A stretch of 64,000 nucleotides of DNA from Thalassomonas viridans (GTDB taxonomy: Bacteria > Pseudomonadota > Gammaproteobacteria > Enterobacterales > Alteromonadaceae). This document shows, one piece after another, positions 1 to 8,641 of the stretch. Location of the stretch: NCBI RefSeq assembly GCF_000948985.2, contig NZ_CP059733.1, positions 310,001-374,000 on the forward strand, read 5' to 3'. The notes under the pieces are model-generated. The model searched no databases. It had not been told where the DNA came from and was given only the letters and a program-made list of their open reading frames with translations. Both the position numbers and the translations under genes were made by a program. Each line of letters starts with the position of its first letter. Position 1 is the stretch's first letter.

Positions 1-777
1 CAGGGGGTCTGCCTGGACAACAGTATCTGGCCGCTGATGTGTGATAAATGGCAGCAGGCGGCGCAGGTGTTACACGAAAGCCAGGAGGAAGACGAAGAGG
101 ATGAGGACAGCGGGGAAAACGAACACGAAAACGGCTCCGAGTTGCAACAGCTCTATGCCTATTCCCCCCTCGACTGCGACGACAAGTTTGATATCCGGTC
201 ACAGCCGGAAGAGCTGCCGCTGGCGCTGCTGGCACAAAATGTTAATCCAAGCCTGGTTAACCTGCTGCAGGGGGAATTCCAGCAGGTGGAGCCAAGGTCG
301 CAGGCCACCGTCAGCTGGCTCTGGGCGGCGGGTATTGCGCTTTTTGCCCTGGTGCTTAATGTCGGTATCAAGGGAGCGGCGCTGATGCAGGTTTCCAACC
401 AGCAGGAAGCGGTGGAACAGCAAATTATCGCCACCTATAAACAGGCGTTTCCCGCCACCAAAAGGGTGCGGGTAACCACGATTAAATCGCAGTTAAAACA
501 GAAGCTGGCTGAGCTGGGGCCGGGTAACAGCGGCGGCGGTTTCCTGGAAATGCTGTCCCGGGTGCAGCCGGCATTTGCCAGCGTTCCCGGATTGAAACCT
601 GCCTCGATTAAGTTCGACAGCAAACGCCAGGAGCTTCGCCTGCAGGCGCTTGCCAGCGATTATCAGCAGTTTGACAAGTTTAAAAGCGCGTTGGAAAAAG
701 CCAGGTTAACCGTCAACCTGGGAGCGCAGAGTAACCAGGGTGAGCAGATTTCCGGCTCATTCAGTATTAAGGGATAA
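1..777 (+). CDS. gspL: Type II secretion system protein GspL, C-terminal part (5' truncated by window edge)
   Basis: The reading frame is open from base 1, so the start lies upstream and about 258 residues are visible. GspL is the inner-membrane protein that links the cytoplasmic ATPase GspE to GspM in the type II secretion machine. The visible part has the end of the cytoplasmic domain with an unusually acidic Glu/Asp stretch (about residues 21-40 here), one transmembrane helix (about 103-124, SWLWAAGIALFALVLNVGIK) and a periplasmic ferredoxin-like domain. It is followed 2 bp later by gspM and then gspN, the standard end of a gsp operon, which supports the call. Only the N-terminal actin-like part is missing, through the window edge. 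Confidence 0.93.
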   Translation, partial: QGVCLDNSIWPLMCDKWQQAAQVLHESQEEDEEDEDSGENEHENGSELQQLYAYSPLDCDDKFDIRSQPEELPLALLAQNVNPSLVNLLQGEFQQVEPRSQATVSWLWAAGIALFALVLNVGIKGAALMQVSNQQEAVEQQIIATYKQAFPATKRVRVTTIKSQLKQKLAELGPGNSGGGFLEMLSRVQPAFASVPGLKPASIKFDSKRQELRLQALASDYQQFDKFKSALEKARLTVNLGAQSNQGEQISGSFSIKG

Positions 778-779
778 GC

Positions 780-1247
780 ATGAAGGCTAGATGGCAACAA
801 CTTAATGCGCGTGAGCAAAAAATGATCCTGGCACTGGGTTCTGTGGTGCTGGTGTTTCTTTTATATAGCCTGATTTGGCAGCCGCTTAATGAAAACCTGG
901 CGAAAACCCAGGCCAAGCTTAAGCGCCAGCAGGACCTGCTGACCTGGGTCAGTGAGAATACCGCCCGCTACCAGCAGGCCAGCAAAAACAAACAGGTATC
1001 CCGGGGCGGCAGCCTGTCCAGTATCGTCAACCGTACCGCCAAGCGTAACGGCATCGCCATTACCCGGATGCAACCCCAGGGCAATGATATTCAGGTATGG
1101 ATAGATGAAGTTTCCTTTAGCCAGCTGCTGCAATGGCTGGAACAGCTGACCAATAATGAAGGTTTGAATGTTAAAGCCATAGATCTTAATAACGCCAAAC
1201 AGCCCGGGGTTGTCGGGGTACGGCGTTTGCAGTTGGGAAGGGGTTAA
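780..1247 (+). CDS. gspM: Type II secretion system protein GspM
   Basis: This 155-residue protein has a short cytoplasmic head, one transmembrane helix at about residues 15-33 and a periplasmic ferredoxin-like domain, the family's usual size and layout. GspM is the inner-membrane platform partner of GspL and GspE. It starts 2 bp after gspL and its TAA stop shares one base with the ATG of gspN, so the three genes are surely cotranscribed and translationally coupled. Sequence conservation in this family is low, so position and architecture carry much of the assignment. Confidence 0.92.
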   Translation: MKARWQQLNAREQKMILALGSVVLVFLLYSLIWQPLNENLAKTQAKLKRQQDLLTWVSENTARYQQASKNKQVSRGGSLSSIVNRTAKRNGIAITRMQPQGNDIQVWIDEVSFSQLLQWLEQLTNNEGLNVKAIDLNNAKQPGVVGVRRLQLGRG

Positions 1248-1990
1248 TGAAGCAAGGTGTTGCCTATGCCGGTGTGTTCGCCGGCGTTTATTTGATTTTT
1301 GTGATTGCCGGCATACCGGCGAAGTTGCTCTTTAATTTTGTTTCCCTGCCTAAAAATGTCGTGGTTGAAAATGTTTCCGGTACGGTCTGGCAGGCGGAAA
1401 TCAGCCGCCTGGCCACCCCGGATATTGAACTGAACCGGGTCAGGGCAGAGCTGAGTCCCTGGTCTTTGCTGGTATTCGATCCCGCCGTCAGCCTGAACTT
1501 TGGTGATGACTTATTGCCGGGACCCCAGGGGGAAGTCGTGGTCAGCGGCTTGCTTGGCAGTCTGACTTTAACCGATGCCGACATTCTTATGGCGGCCAAC
1601 GAGATTTCCCGCCAGCTGGACTTGCCCGTACCTGTGTCCGCTTCCGGCGATGTTTCCCTGAAGCTGGATACCTTAGTGCTGGATAAGCCGTTTTGTACCC
1701 GGGCCCGGGGGCGGGTTTCCTGGCCCAAGGCGAGGGTGGCGGCACTGGAGCAAAATGTCGCTTTAGGGGCGCTGAGCGCCGATATCGGCTGCGAAGAAGG
1801 GGCCCTGGTGGTTACCGTCGACCCGAAGAACAACCTGGGTCTGACTTTTTCCGCCTACCTGCGCCAGGGAGGCAAGCTTTCCGGGCAGGGATATCTGCAA
1901 CCGGCAGCCAATTTTCCCGAGCCGCTTAAAGGGGCGCTGCCTTTCTTGGGCAAAAAGGACGTCCAGGGACGCTACCGCCTGGGCTTCTAG
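1247..1990 (+). CDS. gspN: Type II secretion system protein GspN
   Basis: This 247-residue protein has one N-terminal membrane anchor (about residues 5-25) and a beta-rich periplasmic body, including the typical early segment ending VWQAE that begins the repeated beta region. GspN is an accessory inner-membrane protein found at the end of many gsp operons; it is dispensable in some species. The ATG overlaps the gspM stop by one base. The next gene is convergent, so the operon ends here. Confidence 0.9.
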   Translation: MKQGVAYAGVFAGVYLIFVIAGIPAKLLFNFVSLPKNVVVENVSGTVWQAEISRLATPDIELNRVRAELSPWSLLVFDPAVSLNFGDDLLPGPQGEVVVSGLLGSLTLTDADILMAANEISRQLDLPVPVSASGDVSLKLDTLVLDKPFCTRARGRVSWPKARVAALEQNVALGALSADIGCEEGALVVTVDPKNNLGLTFSAYLRQGGKLSGQGYLQPAANFPEPLKGALPFLGKKDVQGRYRLGF

Positions 1991-2010
1991 TTAATCTGAA
2001 CCCGGTTGGC

Positions 2011-2736
2011 TCAGCGGCTGACCGGGGATTTCCTGATATCTTCCAGTAATATCCGGTAGTCTGTGATGGCGGGGTAATCGGCTATGGCGCGCTCTGCCTG
2101 CTGGCTGTCCGGGTTGGCAACCGCCAGCAAGTGTTTGATGCCGTACTTTTTCGCGGAATTAAGTACCGGCAGGCTGTCGTCCACAAACAGGGTTTTGTCC
2201 AGCGCAAACGCATGTTTTTGCTGCAACCTTTGCCATAACAGCTGGGATTCCTTGGTGGCGCCGAATTCATGGGTGGAATACAGGCAGTCAAAATATTGAT
2301 CCAGCTGGGTGCGTTCGATTTTCAGCGACAGGCTGTCCGGGTGGGCATTGGTTACCAGTACTACTTCACGGCCGCTGGCGCGCAGGGCCTGGAGGAAGTC
2401 TACCGCATCTTCCCGCAGGCGGATCAGGTGCTGTATTTCCCGTTTTAAGGTGGTGATCGGCAGCTGGGTTTGTTCCTGCCAGTAATCCAGGCAATACCAG
2501 GCTATGGTACCGGCAACCCTGTCGTAATGGCTGTGCAGTTTTTCCTGCGCCTGCTCGAAACTGATATTGGCATATTCGCTATAACGTTTGGGCAGGTGTA
2601 CCAGCCAGAACTGGTTATCAAAATGCAAGTCCAGGATGGTGCCATCCATGTCGAGTAATACGGTGGAGATTTCAGACCAGTTGAGCATAAGGAGATCGCT
2701 TATTGTTTCTTTTATCTGTGTCTCCATCATAGCCAA
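2011..2736 (-). CDS. yrfG: GMP/IMP nucleotidase YrfG (HAD superfamily)
   Basis: This HAD hydrolase resembles E. coli YrfG closely along its length. It dephosphorylates purine monophosphates in the cytoplasm. Motif I is DMDGT (Asp29 and Asp31 as nucleophile and acid/base), motif II is LVTNAHP, the conserved Lys lies in GATKES and motif IV is LFVDDS. The best ribosome site (AAGGA) is 6 nt from a TTG start. An ATG two codons later and a third possible start at residue 17 (MLNWSEIS, where E. coli homology begins) are alternatives. It is divergent from nudE, the same neighbourhood as in enterics. Confidence 0.9.
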   Translation of the reverse strand: MAMMETQIKETISDLLMLNWSEISTVLLDMDGTILDLHFDNQFWLVHLPKRYSEYANISFEQAQEKLHSHYDRVAGTIAWYCLDYWQEQTQLPITTLKREIQHLIRLREDAVDFLQALRASGREVVLVTNAHPDSLSLKIERTQLDQYFDCLYSTHEFGATKESQLLWQRLQQKHAFALDKTLFVDDSLPVLNSAKKYGIKHLLAVANPDSQQAERAIADYPAITDYRILLEDIRKSPVSR

Positions 2737-3013
2737 TCCCCGTCCTTTAGTTAAGCAGATTAGCTGTTTGCCGGAGCCTGCCTGCCGGATCGGCGGCTAA
2801 AGCCGTGCGAATATTCCCGTGCCCGCAAGCGGCAGGTTAAATTATCCTGGCCGGGCAGGTTGCATACTGGCTTATGAATGTGTTTAATTATATTAAAGCG
2901 ATAAATCACTGACTAATACCTGGCTGTGCAGTTCTTGCCATATGCGCGTATTCATTTAAGTTTATCGTCCCGTTAGCCGCTATTTATAACAAGAGACCAG
3001 GCCGTCGATAAAC

Positions 3014-3565
3014 ATGACACGTAAAAACCAGTTACCCGTAATCACCCAAAGGAAGAAAGTTGCCAGCAGCCGGTTTTTTGCCATAGAACAAATCGATCTC
3101 ACCTTCAGCAACGGGGTGCAGCGGCAATACGAGCGCATGCAGGGCTCCGGCCGGGGGGCGGTAATGATAGTGCCGCTGCAGGAGGACGGTTCTGTTTTAC
3201 TGGTAAAAGAATATTGTGCCGGCAGCCATAGTTATGAACTGGGTTTTCCCAAAGGATTAATCGATCCCGGGGAAACGGCGCAGGTGGCGGCCAACCGCGA
3301 GTTGCAGGAAGAAATAGGTTTCGGCGCCGAGATTTTGCAGCCTATTCACCAGGTTTCTATGGCGCCGGCGTTTTTTAATGCCAGGATGGATATTTTTCTT
3401 GCGCGGGGACTGTATCCGCAGTCACTGGAAGGGGATGAACCTGAACCGTTAGAGGTTGTCAGCTGGCAACTGGATGACTTTCAGGCGTTACTGGCGGAGC
3501 CGAGTTTTACCGAGGCACGCAGCATAGCTGCGCTGTTGTTGGTGGTTAATCACTTAAGAGGCTGA
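3014..3565 (+). CDS. nudE: ADP compounds hydrolase NudE (Nudix)
   Basis: This 183-residue Nudix hydrolase acts on ADP-ribose, NADH and Ap-n-A type compounds in the cytoplasm. The full Nudix box GX5EX7REUXEEXGU is present at residues 81-103, with the catalytic RELQEE helix. The N-terminal dimerisation region ending in an ERMQGSGRGAV-like stretch is typical of NudE. It lies 2 bp upstream of cysQ, so the two form an operon; the pairing is conserved in Alteromonadales and near yrfG in enterics. Confidence 0.93.
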   Translation: MTRKNQLPVITQRKKVASSRFFAIEQIDLTFSNGVQRQYERMQGSGRGAVMIVPLQEDGSVLLVKEYCAGSHSYELGFPKGLIDPGETAQVAANRELQEEIGFGAEILQPIHQVSMAPAFFNARMDIFLARGLYPQSLEGDEPEPLEVVSWQLDDFQALLAEPSFTEARSIAALLLVVNHLRG

Positions 3566-3567
3566 AT

Positions 3568-4386
3568 ATGGGCGAAGAGCAACTCCTGGATATCGCACTG
3601 CAAAGTGCCAGGTTAGCCGGTGCTGAGATAATGAACTATTATCGCCACGGCAATTTCGATACCGAGATCAAAGGAGACGAAAGCCCGGTGACCAGCGCCG
3701 ATCTTGCCGCCAACCAGGTGCTGATGGACAGGTTAAAAACCCTGACCCCGGATATTCCCATTATCTCGGAAGAGCTGGATATAGAAGGCCTGGCGCAGCG
3801 CAAGCTCTGGTCGAAATACTGGCTGCTGGACCCCATAGACGGCACCGGGGAATTTATTATCGGCAGCGGTGATTTTGCCGTCAATATAGCTTTAATCGAA
3901 AACGGCTGGCCGAGTATCGGGGTGATCCACGCCCCGGATCATTGCCTGACCTATTACGGGCAAAAGCACCTTGGCGCGTTTAAAGACAATGACCAGGGCA
4001 GCCATCAGATCCGGGTGGCTTCCTATAAGCCGGGAAGGGCGGTTAAGGTCGCCATCAGCCGCCGCCAGGAGCTGTCTTTAATGGGGCAGTATCTGAGCAG
4101 CGATTTTGATTTTGAATATATCGCCCTGGGCAGCTGTTCGTTAAAAAACTGCCTGATTGCCGAAGGCGGCGCCGACTGTTATCTGCGCATAGGGCCCACC
4201 GGCGAATGGGACACCGGCGCCAGCCAGTGTATTTTAGAGCAGGCGGGGGGCAGTATTTTGGACAGTGAGTTCCATCCTTTAAGCTATAACTGCCGGGATA
4301 CCTTAATGAACCCGGACTTTATCAGTATGGGCGACCGGGACTTTCCCTGGAAGCAAATCATACATCCCCATAAAACTCTACGTTAA
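3568..4386 (+). CDS. cysQ: 3'(2'),5'-bisphosphate nucleotidase CysQ
   Basis: This inositol-monophosphatase-fold phosphatase removes the 3'-phosphate from PAP, the by-product of sulfate assimilation and acyl-carrier-protein loading. At 272 residues it has the usual family length. Metal ligands are visible as the Glu68-Glu69 pair, the DPIDGTG motif (Asp88, Asp91) and the later EWDTGA motif. It starts 2 bp after nudE and is probably cotranscribed with it. The next 240 bp contain no gene. Confidence 0.93.
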   Translation: MGEEQLLDIALQSARLAGAEIMNYYRHGNFDTEIKGDESPVTSADLAANQVLMDRLKTLTPDIPIISEELDIEGLAQRKLWSKYWLLDPIDGTGEFIIGSGDFAVNIALIENGWPSIGVIHAPDHCLTYYGQKHLGAFKDNDQGSHQIRVASYKPGRAVKVAISRRQELSLMGQYLSSDFDFEYIALGSCSLKNCLIAEGGADCYLRIGPTGEWDTGASQCILEQAGGSILDSEFHPLSYNCRDTLMNPDFISMGDRDFPWKQIIHPHKTLR

Positions 4387-4626
4387 ACCTTGGCCCGGCT
4401 TTCATCTCACCGCCGGGCGGAGATATTATTCACACTGGCCTGCTTACGGCTAACCTTCTTACAGATAAAGATTATTTCCTGCCGCCCTGAAGATTTAGCG
4501 GTGAGTTTTCGCTAGTGAATCTCCTGCGCTTGGTTATAATTGTTATGACAACTTTTTGTGAACCAAGAAAAATAAGCAAGCGGAGCCGGTAACGTACAAC
4601 GGCGACAGCTTCAAAAGGAGAAATAC

Positions 4627-5205
4627 GTGCGTATATTATTACTATTGGCGAGTTTAACCACTTTTCCGGCATTCAGCGCCTGGTTGCTGGATAACCAGTT
4701 TTCCAAACTGAGTTTTGTGACTATTAAAAAAGGGGATATCGCCGAAAATCACCATTTCGCCCGGTTGGCGGGTAAAGTCAATAACGCCGGTACCGTGGAC
4801 TTTACCGTAGACCTGACCAGTGTCGATACCAAGATCGCTATCCGTGACGACCGCATGAAGCAGTTTTTATTCAACACCGATAAGTTCCCCAAGGCGAATT
4901 TCAGGGCCAAGCTGGATATGCAGGTGATCGACAAGCTTGCCAGCGGCACAACCCTGAAGATGCCATTGACCGGCAGCATCAGCCTGCACGGCCAGAAGCA
5001 GGAAGTAACCACAGAAGTGTTAGTGGCCAAACTCACCGGCGACAAGTTTGTTGTTTCCAGCCTGCAGCCGGTGCTGATCAATGCTCAAAGTTATGATCTG
5101 GTGGCCGGGGTGGCCAAGCTGCGGGAAATCGCCGGCCTGCCCAGCATCAGCAATGCCGTACCGGTAAGTTTTGTACTCTCGTTTAACCAGGCTCATTCCG
5201 GTTAA
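4627..5205 (+). CDS. YceI-family periplasmic protein
   Basis: A cleavable signal peptide (about residues 1-18, ending AFSA) precedes a YceI domain: a lipocalin-like beta barrel that binds isoprenoid-like lipids in known members. Characteristic segments are the early FSKLSF strand, a central RDDRMKQFLFNTDKFP-like stretch and the later LTGSISLHGQ strand. The start is GTG with a strong AAAAGGAG site 6 nt upstream; there is no better ATG. It is monocistronic and ends in a hairpin terminator shared with the convergent yheTU unit. The ligand cannot be told from sequence. Confidence 0.85.
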   Translation: MRILLLLASLTTFPAFSAWLLDNQFSKLSFVTIKKGDIAENHHFARLAGKVNNAGTVDFTVDLTSVDTKIAIRDDRMKQFLFNTDKFPKANFRAKLDMQVIDKLASGTTLKMPLTGSISLHGQKQEVTTEVLVAKLTGDKFVVSSLQPVLINAQSYDLVAGVAKLREIAGLPSISNAVPVSFVLSFNQAHSG

Positions 5206-5213
5206 CAGCTATT

Positions 5214-5256
5214 GCGGGAGTCCATATAAGGCCCTAGTGGCGGCTCCCGCTTTTTA
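5214..5256. terminator. Rho-independent terminator between YceI gene and yheU
   Basis: The arms GCGGGAG and CTCCCGC are separated by 23 nt and followed by five T on the plus strand. The hairpin ends the YceI transcript just where convergent yheU ends. Confidence 0.7.
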
Positions 5257-5484
5257 TTCTTCTGCCGCCGCGTCGAACTGCTCCGCCGGCACGATATTGA
5301 CACTTTCATAAAGTTCCGAATAAACCAGTAGCGCACTGCCGTCGGCGAGCTGTCGCTTTACCTGGGCTATTTTCGTCGATAAATCAATATCGGCAGCGCC
5401 GTATTCAGTCCCTTCCCTTAACACGAATTCTTCAATCACCGCAGCGAGTACCTGGGGGGAAAGTTTATCTGGCGGTATGATCAT
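5254..5484 (-). CDS. yheU: YheU family (UPF0270) protein
   Basis: This small 76-residue cytoplasmic protein starts MIIPPDKLSP and matches the UPF0270/YheU family. Its function is unknown. Its ATG overlaps the TGA of yheT by 4 bases (ATGA), so it is the second gene of a yheT-yheU operon exactly as in E. coli. The frame stays open further upstream inside yheT, but the conserved start, the ATGA overlap and the family length all point to this Met. Confidence 0.9.
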   Translation of the reverse strand: MIIPPDKLSPQVLAAVIEEFVLREGTEYGAADIDLSTKIAQVKRQLADGSALLVYSELYESVNIVPAEQFDAAAEE

Positions 5485-6458
5485 GGTTGTAAATGCTCCT
5501 TTAAATAAGCCGGAACCCTGTGTTCCAGGTAAAATTTCGGCCTGAAGGGGTTGCGGCCGGAAATAAAGCCGACATGGCCTCCCCGGCGGCAAAGTTCAAA
5601 TGTGGTTGTGGGGGACAGTTTCAGCCGGCCGGTGATATGCCTGTGGCTTAAAAAGGGATCGTCCATGGCATGGATCACCAGGCAGGGCTGGCGGATCTCC
5701 GCCAGCAGGTCCCGGCCGCTCATTTGCCGGTAATAATCTTCGGCGTCGACAAAACCGTTGACGGGGGCGGTTATCTTATCGTCAAAGTCGCGTATGGTGA
5801 CTACCTTCGCCAGTTGCCGGCGGTCGAGCCGGGTGAGCTGTTGGCGGGCGATTTTTTTATAGGTGCTTTCTTTCATCATTTTCACCAGGTATTGCTGGTA
5901 AACCTTAGAAAAGCCCCGGTTGATGCGATCGCTGCAACTGGACAGGTGCAGGGGAGCGCAGATTACCACAGCCGCCTTGTACGGATTTCCCGGTGTACAT
6001 GCCAGGTAGCGGGTCAGGACATTGCCGCCGAGGGAAAAACCTATGGCGCACAGCGGACTGTCGGGATAGCGTTGCTTAAGCAAGCCGGTTAAATAACTGA
6101 TATCCCGGGTATCGCCGCTATGGTAAGAGCGCTCCTGGCGGTTGGGGCGGCCGCTGCAGCCGCGAAAGTGCATAACCACCCCGATCCAGCCCAGCGCTTT
6201 GACGGCCCTGAGCATACCCTGGGCATAATGGCTGTTTACCGAACCTTCCAGGCCGTGCAGGATAACCACCAGTGGCCGGGTATTGCCGGCGGCCGGTATT
6301 TCGGTCCAGGCGAGATCGATAAAGTCGCCGTCCGGCAGCTCCAGGGTTTCGGTGACGGTCGCCAGGGGAGTTTTACGGCGCAAATATTTGGCGGCTATGG
6401 TTTGTAAGTGAGGGTTTGCTAACCACCAGGCCGCCTTGAACTGACTTTGATAAAACAT
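5481..6458 (-). CDS. yheT: Alpha/beta hydrolase YheT
   Basis: This 325-residue hydrolase belongs to the AB-hydrolase 4 / EMB8 family. The oxyanion strand is VVILHGLEGS, the nucleophile elbow is GFSLGG (Ser142), and the catalytic His lies in GGHVGF near the C-terminus. The substrate is unknown; lipids or esters are plausible. It forms an operon with yheU. In enterics yheS sits directly upstream, but here about 2 kb of other genes (flagellin, small membrane protein, Sel1 protein) separate them. Confidence 0.9.
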   Translation of the reverse strand: MFYQSQFKAAWWLANPHLQTIAAKYLRRKTPLATVTETLELPDGDFIDLAWTEIPAAGNTRPLVVILHGLEGSVNSHYAQGMLRAVKALGWIGVVMHFRGCSGRPNRQERSYHSGDTRDISYLTGLLKQRYPDSPLCAIGFSLGGNVLTRYLACTPGNPYKAAVVICAPLHLSSCSDRINRGFSKVYQQYLVKMMKESTYKKIARQQLTRLDRRQLAKVVTIRDFDDKITAPVNGFVDAEDYYRQMSGRDLLAEIRQPCLVIHAMDDPFLSHRHITGRLKLSPTTTFELCRRGGHVGFISGRNPFRPKFYLEHRVPAYLKEHLQP

Positions 6459-6549
6459 AGAACCGGATATGGCCCGTAATTGTTAACCGGACCGTTATTG
6501 TAAGGCAAAGCCGGGCAAAAACCTAAATTAACTCGTAGACGGTTTGCTT

Positions 6550-7239
6550 CTAGAGCAACTGGTCAATCAGCAGGCCCTTACGGCTCTCTTCGTCGCGCTT
6601 GTTTAATAAGGCGATTTGCAACCGGGTATCTGCCTGCTCCTGCTCCCCGGTAACCCGGGCAAAGTCGGCATCCTCAATCCGGGAGCGGCTGTCGCTCAGG
6701 CTGACCCGGCTGATGTCATAGGTGGCCGCCTGGCTGAGTAAGGCATTGCTGTCGGCCCCCAGGTCCGACGCCCTGTCGCTGATATTGGCCCGGGCGGCCT
6801 CCAGCGCGGCCTGGGTTGTGGCGGGATCTGTGGCGTCGAGGCGCTGGAGAAAATCGTCCTGCCCCAGGGCTTCGCCGGCTATAACATTGATTTCCGCGGT
6901 GATCTGATCCAGCTCTCCCTGGATGGCATCCCCCTGGTAAAGCGGATTGCCGGACTGAATAGCCAGCACATTGGCCCGTTGCAGGTTGTCGTTAATGGCG
7001 TTTAGCTGGGAGCTTTGCACTTGGTTGATATTGACCTGATCCCTGGCATTGGTTGCCAGCTGTTCAAAGGCATTGATGCCCGAGGTCAGGCGGTTGCTGA
7101 TTTGTAGGCCGGCGGGATCATCGGCGGCGCTGTTGATGCGTTTGCCGGAAGCGAGTTGTTCCCGGGCTTCCTGGCGCTCCTGATTGATGCGCTCGATAAA
7201 GCTGAGGTTGGCTGAGGTTTGCTTGACGGAAAAATCCAT
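6550..7239 (-). CDS. Short orphan flagellin-domain protein
   Basis: This 229-residue protein has the conserved flagellin N-terminal region, including LASGKRINSAADDPAGLQI at about residues 30-48, and the C-terminal region starting SRIEDADFA. Almost nothing lies between, so the D2/D3 surface domains are missing. The last about 40 residues (ending RKGLLIDQLL) differ from the usual AQANQ-type D0 helix of filament flagellins. No other flagellar gene is nearby. It may be a minor flagellin or a diverged flagellin-like secreted protein. A TATAAT-like -10 lies at 7284-7289 on its strand. It interrupts the yheS/yheTU neighbourhood. Confidence 0.82.
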   Translation of the reverse strand: MDFSVKQTSANLSFIERINQERQEAREQLASGKRINSAADDPAGLQISNRLTSGINAFEQLATNARDQVNINQVQSSQLNAINDNLQRANVLAIQSGNPLYQGDAIQGELDQITAEINVIAGEALGQDDFLQRLDATDPATTQAALEAARANISDRASDLGADSNALLSQAATYDISRVSLSDSRSRIEDADFARVTGEQEQADTRLQIALLNKRDEESRKGLLIDQLL

Positions 7240-7366
7240 AATAAGGCCCTCATAGTCGGTAGATGCAGGAGTCCTTATTTGAAATTATACCACAGGCAAA
7301 GCCGTGTCCGCCTGTTTTTTAAACAGCGCAGGTTTGGGCCCGGCGGGATAAAGGCGGTTGTGGGGG

Positions 7367-7414
7367 GTGACAAAAACCTTATGGTTAATGATGTCAGGGA
7401 AAGGTTTTTGTCAC
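7367..7414. repeat. Perfect 14-bp inverted repeat with 20-bp spacer
   Basis: The arms GTGACAAAAACCTT (7367-7380) and AAGGTTTTTGTCAC (7401-7414) are exact reverse complements. The hairpin lies between the small membrane protein gene and the flagellin gene. No T-tract follows on either strand, so it is not a textbook terminator. Confidence 0.7.
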
Positions 7415-7438
7415 TGTGAAATACTTATGCCGGGGCTG

Positions 7439-7567
7439 TTAGTTATTTTCTTTGATGTTTTTCATAAAGAAATAAACATAATAGGCGCAAATGGCCAGCA
7501 CTATAGCCAGTCCGCCGAATGAGAACCATACCACAGGGTCTTTGAGTAAAGTTGTGAAGATATCCAT
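7439..7567 (-). CDS. Small single-pass membrane protein, 42 aa
   Basis: This is an open frame of 43 codons with a strong ribosome site (TAAGGAG, 6 nt before ATG). The peptide begins MDIFTTLLKDPVVWFSFGG, continues into one hydrophobic helix (about residues 13-35) and ends with a charged tail (KNIKENN). Size and layout recall the DUF3149 type of small inner-membrane proteins common in marine gammaproteobacteria; that family link is an inference. Function is unknown. It lies alone between the flagellin gene and the Sel1-repeat gene on the same strand. Confidence 0.72.
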   Translation of the reverse strand: MDIFTTLLKDPVVWFSFGGLAIVLAICAYYVYFFMKNIKENN

Positions 7568-7659
7568 AACAGGCTCCTTAATTAATTTACCGTTTTAGTG
7601 TAATTAAAGAGCCCGTATGGACTTATGATTTAGATCAACGAATGATTTATATTCAAAAA

Positions 7660-8394
7660 TCAGCTTGTGCCTTTATAGGCTTCTTTGGTTTTCAGATCTA
7701 CCTGCATCATGATTTTTCGGTACATCTCTTCTGCTTTGGCGCGGGATTCTTCTATCTGGGCAACGCTTAAATCACGCTCATCCATATCCCGGCTTTTTTG
7801 CGCCTGGACATAACCGTTTTTGGCGGAAATAATGTTCCAGATATAAGACTTTTCGGTATCTTTTTCTACCCCTTTGCCTTCATAGTACATCAGGGCCAGG
7901 TTAAACTGCGCCAGGGCATAATTTTGGTAGGCGGCTTTTTCGTACCAGCGGGAGGCGGTTAAATAATTTTTGACGACTCCTTCTCCCTGGTAATACATAA
8001 CCCCTAAGTTAAACTGGGCGCTGGCCAGGCCTTTTTTCGCGGCTTTTTCCGTGAGTTCAAACGCCATTTTTTTGTTTTTCTTGACCCCTATGCCGTCGGT
8101 ATACATAACCGCCAGCTGAAACTGGGCATCCGGATAGTTTTGATCTGCCGCCAGGGAAAACAGTTCAAACGCCTGGCCGGGATCTTTCCTGACGCCGTTA
8201 CCGTTAAGATAAATCAGTCCCATCTGGTATTGCGCCGGCGCATAACCTTCAACCACTAGAGGCTTAAATTCATTGATGGCCGCCTTAAACTCCCCCCGGT
8301 TAAGCTGGTAGATACCTAATTCGAGATCATTGGCAGACACTGAACCGACTGTGCCCAGTGAAAGTAACAGTAACGACATTATGCTTTTTTTCAT
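7660..8394 (-). CDS. Secreted Sel1-like/TPR repeat protein
   Basis: A signal peptide (cleavage after about residue 21, VSA) is followed by four to five Sel1-like helical repeats with the pattern AQYQMGLIYLNGNGV...DPGQAFELFSLAA, about 36 residues each, and a charged C-terminal helix. Sel1 repeats form solenoids that bind other proteins, often in the periplasm or envelope. The partner is unknown. It is monocistronic, with 265 bp to the flanking yheS gene on one side holding a fold-back element. Confidence 0.85.
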   Translation of the reverse strand: MKKSIMSLLLLSLGTVGSVSANDLELGIYQLNRGEFKAAINEFKPLVVEGYAPAQYQMGLIYLNGNGVRKDPGQAFELFSLAADQNYPDAQFQLAVMYTDGIGVKKNKKMAFELTEKAAKKGLASAQFNLGVMYYQGEGVVKNYLTASRWYEKAAYQNYALAQFNLALMYYEGKGVEKDTEKSYIWNIISAKNGYVQAQKSRDMDERDLSVAQIEESRAKAEEMYRKIMMQVDLKTKEAYKGTS

Positions 8395-8453
8395 AAAACC
8401 TCTCTGCTGTCAATTCAGTGAAATTACTACTCTTTATTGTAGCAAGTTATCTC

Positions 8454-8615
8454 AGGGCCTGTTTATCTTTGACTGTGAATTATCTTTTTGGCTGTTTTCA
8501 CACCTACCGGCGTTAGAAAAATGTCATGTAGAGTAACTACACATCCATTTTCCTGCCTTGGTATGTGTAAAAACCGCTCAAAAATCTTAATCCCCGCCAA
8601 AGATAAGCAGGCCCT
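8454..8615. repeat. About 160-bp fold-back (MITE/REP-like) intergenic element
   Basis: The ends are an 18-bp inverted repeat with one mismatch (8454-8471 and 8598-8615, beginning AGGGCCTG). Inside, further segments pair imperfectly toward a centre near GTAGAGTAACTAC, so the whole element can fold into one long interrupted hairpin. It carries no gene. It looks like a non-autonomous repeat element; other copies would have to be found elsewhere in the genome. Confidence 0.6.
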
Positions 8616-8641
8616 AAAAGTCAAGTTAAAACAATCTGCGG

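Noticed and set aside
5485-5592. A longer upstream start for yheU inside yheT
   Set aside because: Family length, the ATGA overlap with yheT and the conserved MIIPPDKL start favour the short form.
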